Assembly: GCF_000218685.1 (NCBI RefSeq)
Contig: NW_006763294.1
Span: forward strand, 2,627,174 to 2,691,173
Direction of reading: 5' to 3'
Source: Serpula lacrymans var. lacrymans S7.9
Taxonomy: Eukaryota > Basidiomycota > Agaricomycetes > Boletales > Serpulaceae
Length of the DNA: 64,000 nucleotides
Below are positions 34,625 through 47,598 of the stretch, in pieces; the stretch's first letter is position 1, and the number at the start of each line of letters is the position of its first letter. The notes beneath the pieces were generated by a model. The model did no database searches. It was not told the origin of the DNA and was given only the letters and a program-made list of their open reading frames with translations. A program made the position numbers and the translations under genes.

Positions 34625-35493
34625 ATCGAATGAGATATTTATTTGTTTGATTAGAGGGTATGTTATGCGTGTAATCTTGTATCATCATTTCTTTCATGGA
34701 CATTCAAGAAAGAAATCTAAACAGTCCATCCGACTCCATTGCTATATTTTGAGAATAGCAGTAGAACATAATTTGCATACTGTCCTGATTGACAACAAAA
34801 CTGTGCAGTGTAAGAGATTTTGGAAACAACGGCGATTTATTAACAACTACAGTGCAATACATAAAACCGAAACATAGATAGTTGTGTAAGTCCTACATCG
34901 CTTCAGACCAGTCACATTGTTTACACATCAACGAGTCAAGGCCATCATCATCATCATCTGAGTGATAAGACGTTCGTCAGCGATCCAGTCAAGAAAGCAA
35001 CCCAAAGATAGAATAAAGAGAGAATCAGAATTGCAGAAGTAAGGAGGTCAGCAGTTGGAACACGAAGAACCATAAGACTGTTGAGCTTGATATGTGATAG
35101 TTTGTTCATCAAATACATAGCGAGAATTTGGAACAGCGAAGAGATAGAAGGAATGCTTACTTTTTCAGTACTCAGTCAACGAGCGCCTTTCTCGTAGTAA
35201 AGTTGCCATAGACGTTACTGACAACAGAAAAAAAAAGGCGATATAAGCTAATTTTAAAGCTCCGACTCTTATCGCCGACTAACACAGAACGACAAAAGCC
35301 GAGACTAAAATTTGGACCTCAAAACATTTTGCGGTGCTTTTGAGAGACTCGGACAACGAAGCAACGTAACAATCTATAGCGATTAATCAAAGTTATATGA
35401 TGCTGTGACTTGGTACTGTCAAGCCAAGGCATCGGTTGTCAACTCAGGTGGTTCATTTGTTCGGGCCTCATACCATTCCTGTATTGAACATCG
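34625..35493. other. Intergenic, no gene seen
   Basis: Between SYF2 and the first permease gene. Contains a short (ATC)n-like microsatellite near 34943-34958 and AT-rich sequence. Confidence 0.5.
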
Positions 35494-38400
35494 ATGTCTT
35501 CTTCCTCTCATAAAACGCCAGCAAATGACATTGTGAGTGAACCTGCGAGCGATGCTGCTCCACTTCGGCAAGGCCCAGCTTTCGAATATCAAAGAGACCT
35601 TGATAAGGTTCAGCGGAAGCTGGGAAGGCAGCACATACAGATGTACGCTTACACGTTCCTCTGTCTCTTCCGCTCAACCTGACGCATTCTTCTAGGCTTG
35701 CAGTAAGTTTGGTCCGCAGAGCATATTATCAAACTGGTTGAAGCGTTTTTCAGCTCGCGGGCACAATTGGAACAGGTCTATTTTTGGGCCTCGGGCAGAT
35801 CTTGGCTCTTTGTGGCCCACTGGGTGCTCTATTAGTCTATCTGCATGTTGCCTCGGTCGTTTACGCGTAAGCAACCTCGATAGGCTATTTTGTAGCTGGG
35901 CTTAATATATTGCAGGACTTTGACCTCGGTTGGGGAGCTCACTGCTTATGCTCCTGTTTCCGGAACTCTGATACATTATGGTATGAGATATCATGCTGAT
36001 ACTCTGCTTCATATCTAATAGTAGACTAAGCTGCTCGATGGTTTGACCCAGCACTGGGTTTCGCTGTACGTCATTACACTTATTTGAGTTTAAGGCCGAA
36101 CATGCGCCTAACTTCATAGATGTTCTGTTTCAGCTTGGATGGGTACGAACCTCTGTATATGTTTATAACTACTGATTTGCTCAGGGAAGTGAACAGAATT
36201 ATTTTTATGTACGTCAAGTTCTGGTTCTACCTGCCTCATGAACTCATTTCTATCCAGTATGCAGGCATCGCAGTGCCCGTGGAGGTAACAGCTCTATCTG
36301 TCCTTGTGGCTTTCTGGGATAAAGACGTATGTGGTTTTTGCCAACGTACACTGAGTCGTGGCCTCAACTCTTCTGTTAGCCGAATCACACAGCAATCTAC
36401 ATAGCAGTAACTATTATATTGCTTATCATTATCAATCTTTTTGGCGTTAGGTATGTTTTCAAGGATAATATGCTTTCTCTCAGTTGATTCCGTTTTAGAT
36501 TCTTTGGAAATTGTAGATTATGTTCACTCTATCTGTCTGTTAGATTCTGAGTTTTTTTACAGCTGAGATTGTCTTCGCAACGCTCAAAAGTGAGTCTGTG
36601 ATATCTCTCAGAAGATCCATATCCTAACTGCAATGGGCCATCTAGTAATGCTTATCATTGGACTAGTAATCGTCTTCCCTTGAAATTTATCCACATGCAC
36701 TCATAAACGTTTAGATCATCGGAGGCTTGGTCGTAACGCTAGGTGGAGGGCCAAATCATGAGCGGTAAGCCCCTTGGTTGTTCAACAGTTATCAGGCTCA
36801 TGCTCGTCCAAAGGCACGGATTTCAGGTATAGTCCTGGACAATAATATCACTATGACCTATGACGTTTATTCATGGACATCAGTATTGGCGCAATCCAGG
36901 TCCTATGGTGTCATGTTAGTACATCGTGCGTCTTTGGGTGAAACCTACTCATTTATATGCGACTGCAGATTTGGAACCAGGGGGCCGTGGTCGATTCGTT
37001 GGCATGCTCGTAGCTCTAGTACCTGCGGCATTTTCCATGAGTGGAGTGGAACTAATTGCAATGTGTGACCCCTATGTGCTACCTAAGCAAGCAAGGACTG
37101 ACTAGGATGTAGCTCTGCTGCAGAAACACAGAACCCCAGGAAAAACATTGTTAGAGCGATGCGAACGGTTCTTTTCCGCATTCTTTTCTTCTATGTGAAA
37201 CATACCTTCTTTTCATTCTGTATGCAACTAAGCTTATGTGCGCCTAGATCACCGCTGTTGTGATAGTTGGGATGCTGGTACCTTCCAACGATCCTCTTCT
37301 TTTTCAGTACGCATATATGCACCCACTCCCACCCAGATAGCTAACCAAGTTCATCCGCTATCAGGAAAGCCTCAAATGCAGGACAATCACCCTTCGTACT
37401 CGCATTCACCCGTGCGGGCATTAAAGGTCAAGCTGATGTTTCGCTTCTGTTTTCGTTGCCAATAATATCTTTAATGCAGCTCTTCCATCTATCATCAACG
37501 CTGTGCTATTGACAAGTGCCTTCAGCGCTGGAAATACACTGTAAGGTCATTCTATTACTATCCTTGCCATAATTCTAATCGCTAGGCGAACAGAATTTTT
37601 GCTTCCTCTCGTATTCTGTATGGACTCGCAGTTCAACGGCAAGCACCTCAGATTTTTACACGCTGCACTTCGTCGGGAGTACCGTATGTCGCAGTTATTA
37701 CTGCAGTAAGGCCTAGTCTACTCTATTCGTAGTATCACACTTATTGTTTGTAGGGCACATTCTCGGTGTTAGCTTTTCTCAATGTAGCTGGAAACTCTGG
37801 AACCGTTTTCAAGTATGTTCCTTCCATGCTCACTTTTAACAAGTAATGTTTAAATTACCTTTTCACACAAAGCTGGTTCGTTGATTTGGGTGAGTCGGTT
37901 TCTTCTAAGTCTGAAATCAAAATCTGATCAAAGTCTTTTCAAGCTACTGTTGGTGGTCTGTTCGGGTAAAGTGTGCCTCTCTTTTTTTTGTATCGCATCT
38001 AATTGTTTTCGTTTAGCTGGGGGTCCATTAACTTGACGTATCTCCGTTACTGTGGGTTTCACTACATCCTGCTGTCCACGATGTATATTCCTGATACTGT
38101 ACTTGCAGACTATGGCCTCAAACTTCAAGGAATAGTACCCGAGGGGATCTATCGATCCTCCCTTCAGCCTTTTGCTGCCATGTGGGGCCTTTTCTGGTAA
38201 GACACCGAGTCTATACATCTTTCTTGATATTTCTAGTCTCAAAGCACATTTTCCCAGGGTTATCTTTTACATATTGGTCAGTGGAATTTCCGTGTTTTGG
38301 GCGTTCGATGCATCGACTTTCGTTGCCTCCTGTGAGGATTCATATTATTCAACCTGGAAATTTCTTCTCAATATGTTTTTTTCGAATAGACATCAACATA

Positions 38401-38681
38401 CCAATATTCTTTTGCCTTTATTTCGGCTTCAAGATATATTATAAGACAAAAATCGTGCGTGGCTAATGTTCATGTATCTGTTAGCTTCGTCTCACAAAAT
38501 GTCATTAGCGTACACTTCGCGATCTCGACTTTGTCACAGTACGTTTAGAACGGATTCAAATATACCCAAACAGGTTATCAGCTAATATCATCTCTAGGAC
38601 ATACCAAAACTTGAGGACACCGAGGACGATGTGCTGCCGACCAAACAGACGCTTATGACGGAAATCCGCCAGGTTGTCTGA
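35494..38681 (+). CDS. Amino-acid permease (YAT/AAP family), paralogue 1
   Basis: Plasma-membrane-type amino acid:proton symporter of the fungal APC superfamily. It starts MSSSSHKTPAND. The cytosolic N-terminus ends FEYQRDLDKVQRKLGRQHIQ and runs into the first span with the substrate-binding LAGTIGTGLFLGLGQ. Next come TLTSVGELTAYAPVSGTL, AARWFDPALGFA, LGW, NYFY, QYAGIAVPVEVTALSVLVAFWD, EIVFATLK, IIGGLVVTLGGGPNHER, PAAFSMSGVELIA, PSIINAVLLTSAFSAGN and the end TEIRQVV. Extremely intron-rich, with micro-exons of 7 nt (35696-35702), 9 nt (36134-36142) and 12 nt (36197-36208). It shares gene structure with the paralogue 6.5 kb downstream. I did not trace every exon, so a small defect could be missed. 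Confidence 0.88.
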
Positions 38682-41600
38682 TTTTTCAGACTGTTGTTTT
38701 GCCTTCGATCGACGCTGTTTGTCTCGGATATTGCACTCGATTTCACGAAATCATCCACCACGATCCTTTTTTTTCTATACCCGTCGTTCCAGCTACCTTT
38801 TCACTTTTACGCAATAATTTGACGAGTGCATTATATCCTATCCTGGGAAGGCTGAGCGGGCAGCTGAAACAACGCTGTTTTCGCGCTGTCTCGATCCTTG
38901 ACTCTGAGGTCTTAGGTGGGTAGGGGGAGTGTATAGGTTTGCTGAGGGGTAAGGCGTCCCGGCGAGAAGCCCTTTTGTGCCTGAGGAAAATTGTCTGAGT
39001 ACACGCATGTTCAGTGACACTTTCAAGCTCGGTTTATAGGGTAGGTGAACCTTGGCTCTGGTTACGCACCGCTGGTACCACAACGACCATGTGTCGCCTT
39101 GTACAACTGAACAAAAACTTGAGAGGGTAGCCAGGTCTAGCGGGATTGAGCCTTATCGTCGCCTGATAGGGCATGAAAGACAACAGCAACAGTGCAGTGC
39201 CTTGTCATCCTGCTCAATGTTTTACAGGTACATATCGATGAAATGTAGGAAAGAGGTTACACCTACAGATGCTTTAGGCGGGGCACATGCTTTGCGAAGG
39301 TGTGGTACGTTCTTTATCTTCATCGTGCCTTGGATGTGATTTGAGACGTTATGCAGCGGTACTTATATTCGCCAGCGTGCCCAGGATCCAAGGATGAGGA
39401 AAAACCGCTCGTCTGCTATTTCAACTGTGAAACACGATGCATGATGGATGGACGACACCTTTATGGAAAAGCACAGCGAGTTTATATGGTGGCGAATTTT
39501 CACAAAGTTCCTTCATTGATTGAAGCCGTCCGGTGACGAATGGATCACAAGCAGTGGTTGGCTATGCTTGTAATCAGAAGACATCAATTCCTATCGCAGC
39601 CAAAAAATAAATAAAGCAAGTACCTTGTTGCGTTCGGTGATGCTAAGGACAAGGCCAAATTTCTCCAGGACCTGAAAGCATTGGTAAGTGACAAACCGGG
39701 TGAATTGGGGATTCGTACTTGTACCTTTTCGATCTCCACTACTACCAACCCCGGCACAGTTGATCGAAGACGTCGAGGTAACGAAGTCAAAGCCAAAAAA
39801 AACCATTGCGACAGGAGAGAAGCATCTTATAAAGAGGCTGCACTGAGGGTCGTTTCGTTGAACCGTACGTCACATCCCCAACGGTCCAGGCAACCAAGAC
39901 TGCAAGGTTTGTCTGAGAGCAATTGTGATGAAGACATGGAAAGGCAACAATGCAGCGGCTGGAATTGTAAGGGTGAGTGGTTTAGGTGAGCACGTTGTTC
40001 ATGATAACATCGACAGTCTCCACACCTGGGGCATTCACGTATATATCTGACACTCCTAGTCCGTAGACCTGAGGTGGGTCGTAGGGCATGATGATACTAG
40101 CCAACAGCACTTACCACCGAACAGTCCGTTTGAACAGCTGGAATGATTCCCCAATTGGGCCTCGTACGGTTCGGGTTCAAGGGCCAATGTAGCATACAGA
40201 CCCAGACCCTGTGGATAAACGTTGACGCAAAGGAGCAGGGAAAAACGCCATGGGAAAAAACACAAACTGGGACGAGTATTTGGCGGCGACGATAACTGGG
40301 GGAAAAGAATGCGCGAAAACCACGGGGGGTAAATAACAAATTGTATGGTGAGTATGATACGCCCTAGTAGGCTTAGGATGGTTTCCCTGTCGATACTCAT
40401 TATTTCCTGGTGCAGATGGCCGGCTCGTCTCCACGTTTCCAGGCGGGAATAATGATAAAAGGACGAGGAATTTTTCAAATAGAACTTCAAGATGCACATC
40501 TTGATGAGGTGGCGACGAGCGGGTTCCCCGGTCTTGCGTATGGTCCCTGCGCTGCCGGCACTTTTTTAGGTGAGTATTCTGTGTCAAATTCTGTGCTGTA
40601 TCTCTATGTTGACACATGGAATCCCCGCAGTAATAAGTCTCCCACAAGCAGTCCAAGAGACTCAAAGGGAGACAGTCATTCATGCTATGCACAGATGCGG
40701 CTCCAGGAAGTTTTATCACGGTGATAAAATTCGCCAGCTATCATTTGGTGCTGCGTGGTAATGGCAAAAATACCAAAATGAAAGGACCGCCCGAAAATAT
40801 GGGATTGCCTATGTCAAAGAGCGTATGAATTATTATTGGGAAACAAAAGTCTTTTGAGTCCTATTAGGCACATGATAAGTGTTCGAAGAGCAGGGCTACA
40901 GGTTGCCAGATCTCACCGCAACTATGCCATAGAGGTTTGGGCTACCGTGACTAATATGGATGTCGAGCTTAATGCAGCACTAGTCTCCGATCAACTCGTG
41001 TAGTCATGGATCGATCAAAGCGATGAGACATGCACGTAAACCCATACCTATCGTTCAAATGTTTGAGGGCTGTGCCCCGAGGCCCGTTTGGGGCCCGGAG
41101 AGTCAGCAAATTCACCGGAGGGTGCTAGCTGCACATATTACTTGCTCGTCAATCTGTAAATGTCGCTTATTTGGTACAATCGTACTCGTTGTGTTGTTGA
41201 AAAAACTGAGAAAGATGGTGCTTCTATGATTGTCTTTCAGACATAAGGCACGAATCGTCCATGTAGCAGGCTTAGGACTCGATGTGCTGCTTTAAAGATT
41301 CGTACTCACTACTACTGGTTATTATGACATAGGCACGGGCCTGACACGGGCCCCGAAAATAATGAGCATTACAGTGACGGCAGACTATCACGGAATTAAA
41401 GATAATCGATCGCGAGTCACTGGAAACTGGAGTACTTCGCTAGCAAGAATAGTATTACAGGCTGGCTCAAGCCTAGTACTGTAGCCCTAGAATTATTCGA
41501 AACAACACCTCTGGAAGTCTGTAGCGGTACGAAGCACAGGTTTGAGTCAGCAAGTAGATCATGGAGTACTCTATTCCTCGATACGTATACACCGGGAAAG

Positions 41601-41974
41601 ATGGCATCTCAGAGATCTAGTAGTAGTAGTAGTACCTAAACCGCGTTGTCCCTGCCCAATCCGCACCGCTATAATTTTGGCACCGACATATGATGGCTGT
41701 GCGATGTGTACAAAATACGCTATCAGCGGATTTTCACGCTCCGACTGCTAATTGCCGCTGCGGCTGTACCAAAGCTAAAGTGTCTCGGGTTTCGCGTTCT
41801 CGGTTGTCTCTCATATTTTCAATGAACATAACAACGCAGCACCACTTTGGGAGTAGCAAAGTAATTTAACGTGGTTTTTCACGCTTGTGGCAAGCTGTGT
41901 TACTCCTATACTCCTATGAGAGGTGCGTTATAAAGTCTGCTGCTGGTCCCGTCACGTCCTCATATCTTCCCCTT
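38682..41974. other. Intergenic, about 3.3 kb between the permease paralogues, no gene seen
   Basis: Frames of up to 180 codons (40177-40719, minus) occur without domain or splice support. There is a (TAG)n microsatellite near 41619-41637 and GC-rich inverted stretches such as GGGCCCG near 41090 and 41345. No transposon of the types found at the window ends. Confidence 0.4.
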
Positions 41975-44900
41975 ATGTCTTCCCTCGAACAGGTACAACT
42001 ACTACCCAGTACCAATGATGGCTCTGAAGACGACCTCAATCATGAAGGTCCCACCTTGAATGCCAGCCCATCCTTCGAATATCGAGCAGATCTCGATAAG
42101 GTCCAGCGGAAGCTGGGCAAACAGCATATACAGATGTATGTATGATTTTGATTTCGCGCATTATATCCATTCTCACACTTTTTTGCAGGATTGCAGTAAG
42201 CTCTTGGAGTGTATAGATTACTATTCAAGATATTGAAGTATTTTCAGTTTGCAGGTTCAATCGGTACAGGGCTTTTTTTGGGCCTTGGACAGATATTGTC
42301 TATCACTGGTCCGCTCGGTGCTCTGTTGGTCTATCTACTTGTGGCCACTGTTGTTTACTCGTAAGAAAATATCAATGGTATTTTTTGATGGTTGTTCTAA
42401 CATGTTTTGCAGGACTTTGGTTTCAGTTGGGGAGCTCACCTCTTTTGCTCCTGTCTCTGGGACGCTCATACTTTACGGTATGTCGTACTCGGGATGCTTT
42501 GCTTCCTCTCATATCTGACGACGGTACCAGCTGCTCGATGGGGTGAACCAGCGCTAGGTTTTGCTGTAAGTTGCACCTAATTAATTCTAATATTGAATCT
42601 CTGTCTAACTCAGCATGCTCTACTTTAGCTTGGATGGGTACGCATTTCAATATTATTTTGATGGACGCTGACATGTTTATGTGAATGTGTAGAACTATTT
42701 CTATGTATGTTCAGGACTTGTTCTGTCAAATCGTTAAACTCATCCCCCGCAGTATTCAGGTATTGCGGTACCCGTCGAAATAACGTCTTTATCCGTGGTT
42801 ATCACCTTTTGGGATACAAACGTATGTGACACTTGTTATATCTGCATAGTCATACTGATATTTTTATTATTGTTATTTACCAGCCAGACCATACGGCAAT
42901 CTACATCAGTGTAACAATCATCCTGCTCGTTTTTCTCAATATTTGGGGTCTTCGGTGTGTTTCTTTCCATCACTTCTTTCCCTTATACCTTCCTAAAACT
43001 TTTTTATCTTAGCATTTTTGGAAATTGTAAGTTCTGTTTTGCGTCTCCGTCTGTCAGATTTTGACTTGTGGATAGCGGAAATTGTCTTTTCAACACTGAA
43101 AAGTATGTTCATAGCTACTATCTGGCAGCTGATTTCTAATGCAATTAAATGTCCTCTAGTTATGCTTGCCGTCGGACTGGTAAATTTACCGTTGAATTTT
43201 TTGTAAATTGATCTCACATAAGTGTAGATTATCGGAGGTTTGGTTATATCGCTGGGCGGAGGACCAGATCATAAGCGGTAGGTTTTTTGCTCATCCTGAA
43301 ATCGTCAAAGCTTACATTGCTTTTCAGAACCGGTTTCGAGGTATGTCTAGGACAATCGAACTGCAACGTTCTTTCCTTATGAAATATTCTAGTATTGGCG
43401 CAATCCAGGCCCAATGGTGTCATGTGAGTAAATATGATAACATGTCCGCATAAAACCCGGCGAGCTTATGTGTGGACATAGATTTGAAACCTGGGGCGCT
43501 CGGACGATTCGTCGGTTTACTTTCTGCCGTAGTACCTGCAGCATTCTCCATGAGTGGGGCTGAGTTGATCGCCATGTACGTTTCCTGTCTACAAGCTTAG
43601 GAAATAACACTCACTATGACACAGTTCTGCTGCAGAAGCAATGAACCCGAGGCAAAATATTGTCGGAGCGATGCGGACAGTCATTTTCCGTATTCTTTTC
43701 TTCTTTGTATGGCATACTTTTTTTGGTTGGCATACAGCTTAACTCACAAGCATATAGATTGGTTCGGTTTTGGTAGTTGGCATGCTTGTTCCCTCTAATG
43801 ACCCTTCCCTCTTCACGTGCGTAACCCAATGCTCTTTATGATCAGGTAACTCATCAATTTTATGCGCTAATAGGAGATCCGGGACTGCAGGACAGTCCCC
43901 ATTTGTACTCGCGTTCACTCGTGCGGGTGTTAAAGGTCAAATTTATCCATCGTTTATGTTTTCATAGCTAAATATCAATATCTAGTCCTTCCGTCTATCA
44001 TCAACGCCGTGCTAGTGACAAGTTCCTTCAGTGCCGCTAATACAGTGTATGATGCCATTCGTTTATTTCGATCTCCTTACTGATAGCGCAACGAATAGCA
44101 TCTTCGCTGGCTCTCGTATATTATATGGTTTAGCACTTCAGAAGCAAGCACCACAGTTTCTCGCGCGTTGTACTTCGTCAGGAGTACCATTCGTCGCGGT
44201 CATAGTTGCAGTAAGCACAAGACTTGTCTTACTCTCGTTTGTAGCAGCTGAATAGTAATAAACTATCTACAGAGCTCCTTCTCGCTGCTGTCTTACCTCA
44301 ACGTGACAGAAGGATCTGGAAACGTCTTCAAGTATGTCTAATGCTTTCTATAAAAACTTGTAATATTTGACCTATCTTTCAATGTACAGTTGGTTGGCTA
44401 ACTTGGCTACTACCGGTGGGCTATTTGGGTAATGCTCTGCGTTTCCTTTTCTTTGTATCCCTGCTAACGACTGTCACTTAGTTGGATGACCATCAACTTG
44501 ACGTACCTCCGATATTGTGAGTTTATTATCTGCCGTTTTTACCATTTTTGTTGCTCATTCATTATCTTACTCGAAGACTACGGCCTCAAGCACCAAGGAA
44601 TAGTCAATGAGGGTATATTTCGGTCTTCCCTGCAACCTTTCGCTGCAATGTGGGGATTGTTTTGGTAAGACTCAGACGCATGTTTGAGCATTTCAAGGCT
44701 TACAAAACGCATCTTCAGGGTCATATTTTTCATCTTGATCAGTGGCATTACGGTGTTTTTCAATTTCAGTGCTTCAGAATTCGTTTCTGCTTGTGAGTAA
44801 TCAGTGGTGTAACGCTTTTCTTTTCGACTGAGCCTCACTGATCAAATTTCTTATAGACATCAGTATACCGCTCTTCTTTTGCTTCTATTTCGGCTACAAG

Positions 44901-45159
44901 ATTTACTACAAAACAAAAATTGTATGTGTTTTGTTGATGTATATTGCTGGCTTTTTCTGACGAGACATTCAACGATAGCCTGCCCTCCGCGATCTGGACT
45001 TTGTTTCGGTAAGCCTTCCTTATGAGCTGTTGCTCTACAGAGTTGTTCTCACAGCCTGACATCATTTCACAGAACATACCAACACTCGAGGAAACAGGAG
45101 ACGAAATACTAAGAACGCAGAAAAAGTCAATGATGACCGAAATTCGGCAAATGATTTAA
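41975..45159 (+). CDS. Amino-acid permease (YAT/AAP family), paralogue 2
   Basis: Close paralogue of the permease at 35494. It starts MSSLEQVQLLPS, and FEYRADLDKVQRKLGKQHIQ leads into FAGSIGTGLFLGLGQ. Then come TLVSVGELTSFAPVSGTL, AARWGEPALGFA, LGW, NYFY, YSGIAVPVEITSLSVV, AEIVFSTLK, IIGGLVISLGGGPDHKR, KPGALGRFVG, VPAAFSMSGAELIA, PSIINAVLVTSSFSAAN, and the end TEIRQMI. About twenty introns at matching positions, including the same 7-, 9- and 12-nt micro-exons (42189-42195, 42629-42637, 42693-42704). The N-terminal tail differs from paralogue 1, as expected for a region that controls trafficking and turnover. It probably differs from its sister in substrate range or regulation. Confidence 0.9.
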
Positions 45160-45718
45160 CGATTTACTATCATCAATGTTTGGCGCACGGACTCGACACG
45201 ACCCCTCTCCCTGAGGAAAAACTTTACGCTTACGCATTCCACTCTCTTGTTTCTTGCTGTGAATATTTTATCTCGCATGGACAACCTCTAATACAATACA
45301 TAGCTGCCGTCATGATCTGCATTGTATGATACTAATAGTACACATTATTTATATACAAGAAACTGGAATCTTCCTGTTTTCATTGTTACTCAATCATGCG
45401 GATCCATTTATTGGTCTGGCACCAACTGTGTTCGCAAACTTGAAACTATTAAATTATACCATCGCTCTCCGGGACAGACCTGGACCCGACCGTCACCTCA
45501 CATGCCTTTTAGAACTGTTTCAAGTAGTTTCTATGTAGCATATTGCAGTATCACGAAGCGTACAGTTAAATCCGTGAAAAATCCAGCATCAATGTCGAAA
45601 TGGCCCAATGGAGGAATATTTAGAAGACAGCAGGCGTGAGAACATGATTATAAATTGCAAGCCATCATTCCCAGTACGAGAGTGCTCCAACAAGCTCGAT
45701 AATCGTTAAGTCCTGAAC
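45160..45718. other. Intergenic, no gene seen
   Basis: Spacer between permease 2 and UPF3, both plus strand. Nothing recognised. Confidence 0.5.
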
Positions 45719-47355
45719 ATGTCGGGTGGTGCGGCAGTCAAACAGTCACCTGCGAAATCAAAACCTCCAAAGGAGAAGAAAGGGCAAGTGGGATCAAGTG
45801 GGACTGAACGTCTGAAGACTGTAATACGACGATTACCCCCCAATCTACCAGAGGACGTATTCTGGCAAAGTGTGCAAAGCTGGGTTACAGATGATACTAC
45901 GCTTTGGAAGATGTTCTATCCTGGAAAGGTTGGAAAACGGTATGTTCATGATCTCAATAGCCGGAGCTCAGATTCGAACTATCATCCAGCATCAATAAGG
46001 AAAACATTCCCTCGCGAGCGTACATAGCATTTAGGAATGAGGAACAGTTGGCTATATTCAGCCGCGAATACGATGGACATCTATTCAGAGATAAAGCTGG
46101 TTTGTCTCGCCAACTTTCCCTTCACAGCGTGATTGAGATGTATCTACCAGGTAACGAATCACAGGCAGTAGTCGAGTTTGCTCCATATCAGAAGATACCA
46201 ACTGAGAAGAAGAAAGCAGACGCCAGGAATGCAACTATTGAAAAAGGTATATGACTTGTTACACAACGATTGGTAGTTGTCACTAACTGTACTTAGACGA
46301 AGACTATTTATCTTTCGTAGAATCGCTGAATGCGGCGAACAAAGCCGAACCTGTGTCCTTAGAAGCTCTGAGTAAGTGTAAACATTCAATTTTTCATAAC
46401 GAGTTATCTGATCAGAAGGCATACAGTTGCGGCCGCACAGCCTCCTCCTCCACCTACCACCACGCCGTTACTTGAAGCTCTGAAAGCGGAGAAATCGGCG
46501 CAAAAAGACAAGGAAGCTATTCTGCGACACCACGCACATTATAAAGATGGCGCGGTCGCTCTCACCCCTGCTATTGCGAAAAAGGACGACTCGAAGAAGA
46601 AACCTGCGCCTACACCCAAACAACCAGAAACACCACAACTCAGTAAGAAGGCCGCAAAGAAAGCTGCTGCTCAAAAGAATGCACAAGCAGCACAAAGTGC
46701 TGCTGCTTCTTCCGCGTCGTCTACTGTAAAACAAATAGTTCCCGCTCCTGCTACCAAGCCTTCACGTCCTCCTCGCGATCCATCAGGCCGTCAACAGCAA
46801 GCCAAAACATCCTTACCACCTGCTGTGTTGCCAGCAGTGCAAACTAACATCCAAGTTACTGGTGCTGTTGATGCTGCGGAAGCCAATTCGCTAACGCCTA
46901 CACCCCGCCGAGGCCGTCCGGTCATTGGATTAGGCCGCCAGTTCGAAGCAGCATTGAGTGGAGCTGGTGTTGGGGTCGGAGAGCAGCGTAAACGTCGCGA
47001 GAAAGCTAAAGAACCGGAGGGCAAACTGCTCCCTTCTAACAGTGCCGGTACTCCACAGAAAGCCAAAGAAAGTGGAGGGACACGAAAAGATGGGAAAGTT
47101 CCATTGAATAACGTGGTGGCTCCTGTAGCCATTATGCAAGCGCCTAGCATACTGCAACGGAATGATGGCTCCATGCCCCAAGGTCCGATGATATTGCAAC
47201 GCCCTCAGTCGCCGCGTGCGGCACCACGACCCGCTGATAGTGCAGGTGTCGCAGAGATACCTCACAATCACGCTTCAGATGTTGGCACTGGAAGAGGTGC
47301 GATGAGGAGGGGGAGAGGCGGGAAAGGAAGGGGTGGAGCCCACCGCGGTGGCTAA
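45719..47355 (+). CDS. UPF3: Nonsense-mediated decay factor UPF3 (Smg4/UPF3 domain)
   Basis: Starts MSGGAAVKQS; a basic N-terminus leads to the Smg4/UPF3 RNP-type domain: RLKTVIRRLPPNLPEDVFWQ, TLWKMFYPGKVGKR, then after an intron (acceptor near 45992) INKENIPSRAYIAFRNEEQL, AIFSREYDGHLFRDKA, and after the next intron NESQAVVEFAPYQKIPTEKK. DEDYLSFVESLNAANK and LLEALKAEKSAQKDKEAIL follow, then a long Ala/Lys/Pro-rich disordered tail that ends in an RG-rich cluster (GRGAMRRGRGGKGRGG). UPF3 binds UPF2 and bridges exon-junction complexes to the decay machinery, a role that suits such an intron-rich genome. The C-terminal RG motif may bind RNA. Confidence 0.93.
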
Positions 47356-47598
47356 AATCCACATAAGATTCATTCGTTTCCAGGATCCAAGCATAACAAT
47401 CCGGACCAAGTCTCGAGTCTCTTCAAGGCTTAATGACCTCACATCCATCTGGAACGTGGAAAACAGTGTCACATCCAGCTCTGTTCAAAATGATTCACAT
47501 TGCTTGCTGGCATTGATTTATGCATACAATTACAGTGTTGCACCGCCTTTCTTCGCGGTCGTTTAGTCGCTATACTCCCTAGTTTTCCTGTGTCATTA

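Noticed and set aside
34940..34960. CRISPR-like or functional array at the ATC repeats.
   Set aside because: It is a plain trinucleotide microsatellite in a eukaryotic genome.
40177..40719. 180-codon minus-strand frame between the permeases.
   Set aside because: Its length coincidentally equals that of the repeat ORF, but the sequence is unrelated and shows no domain or gene structure.
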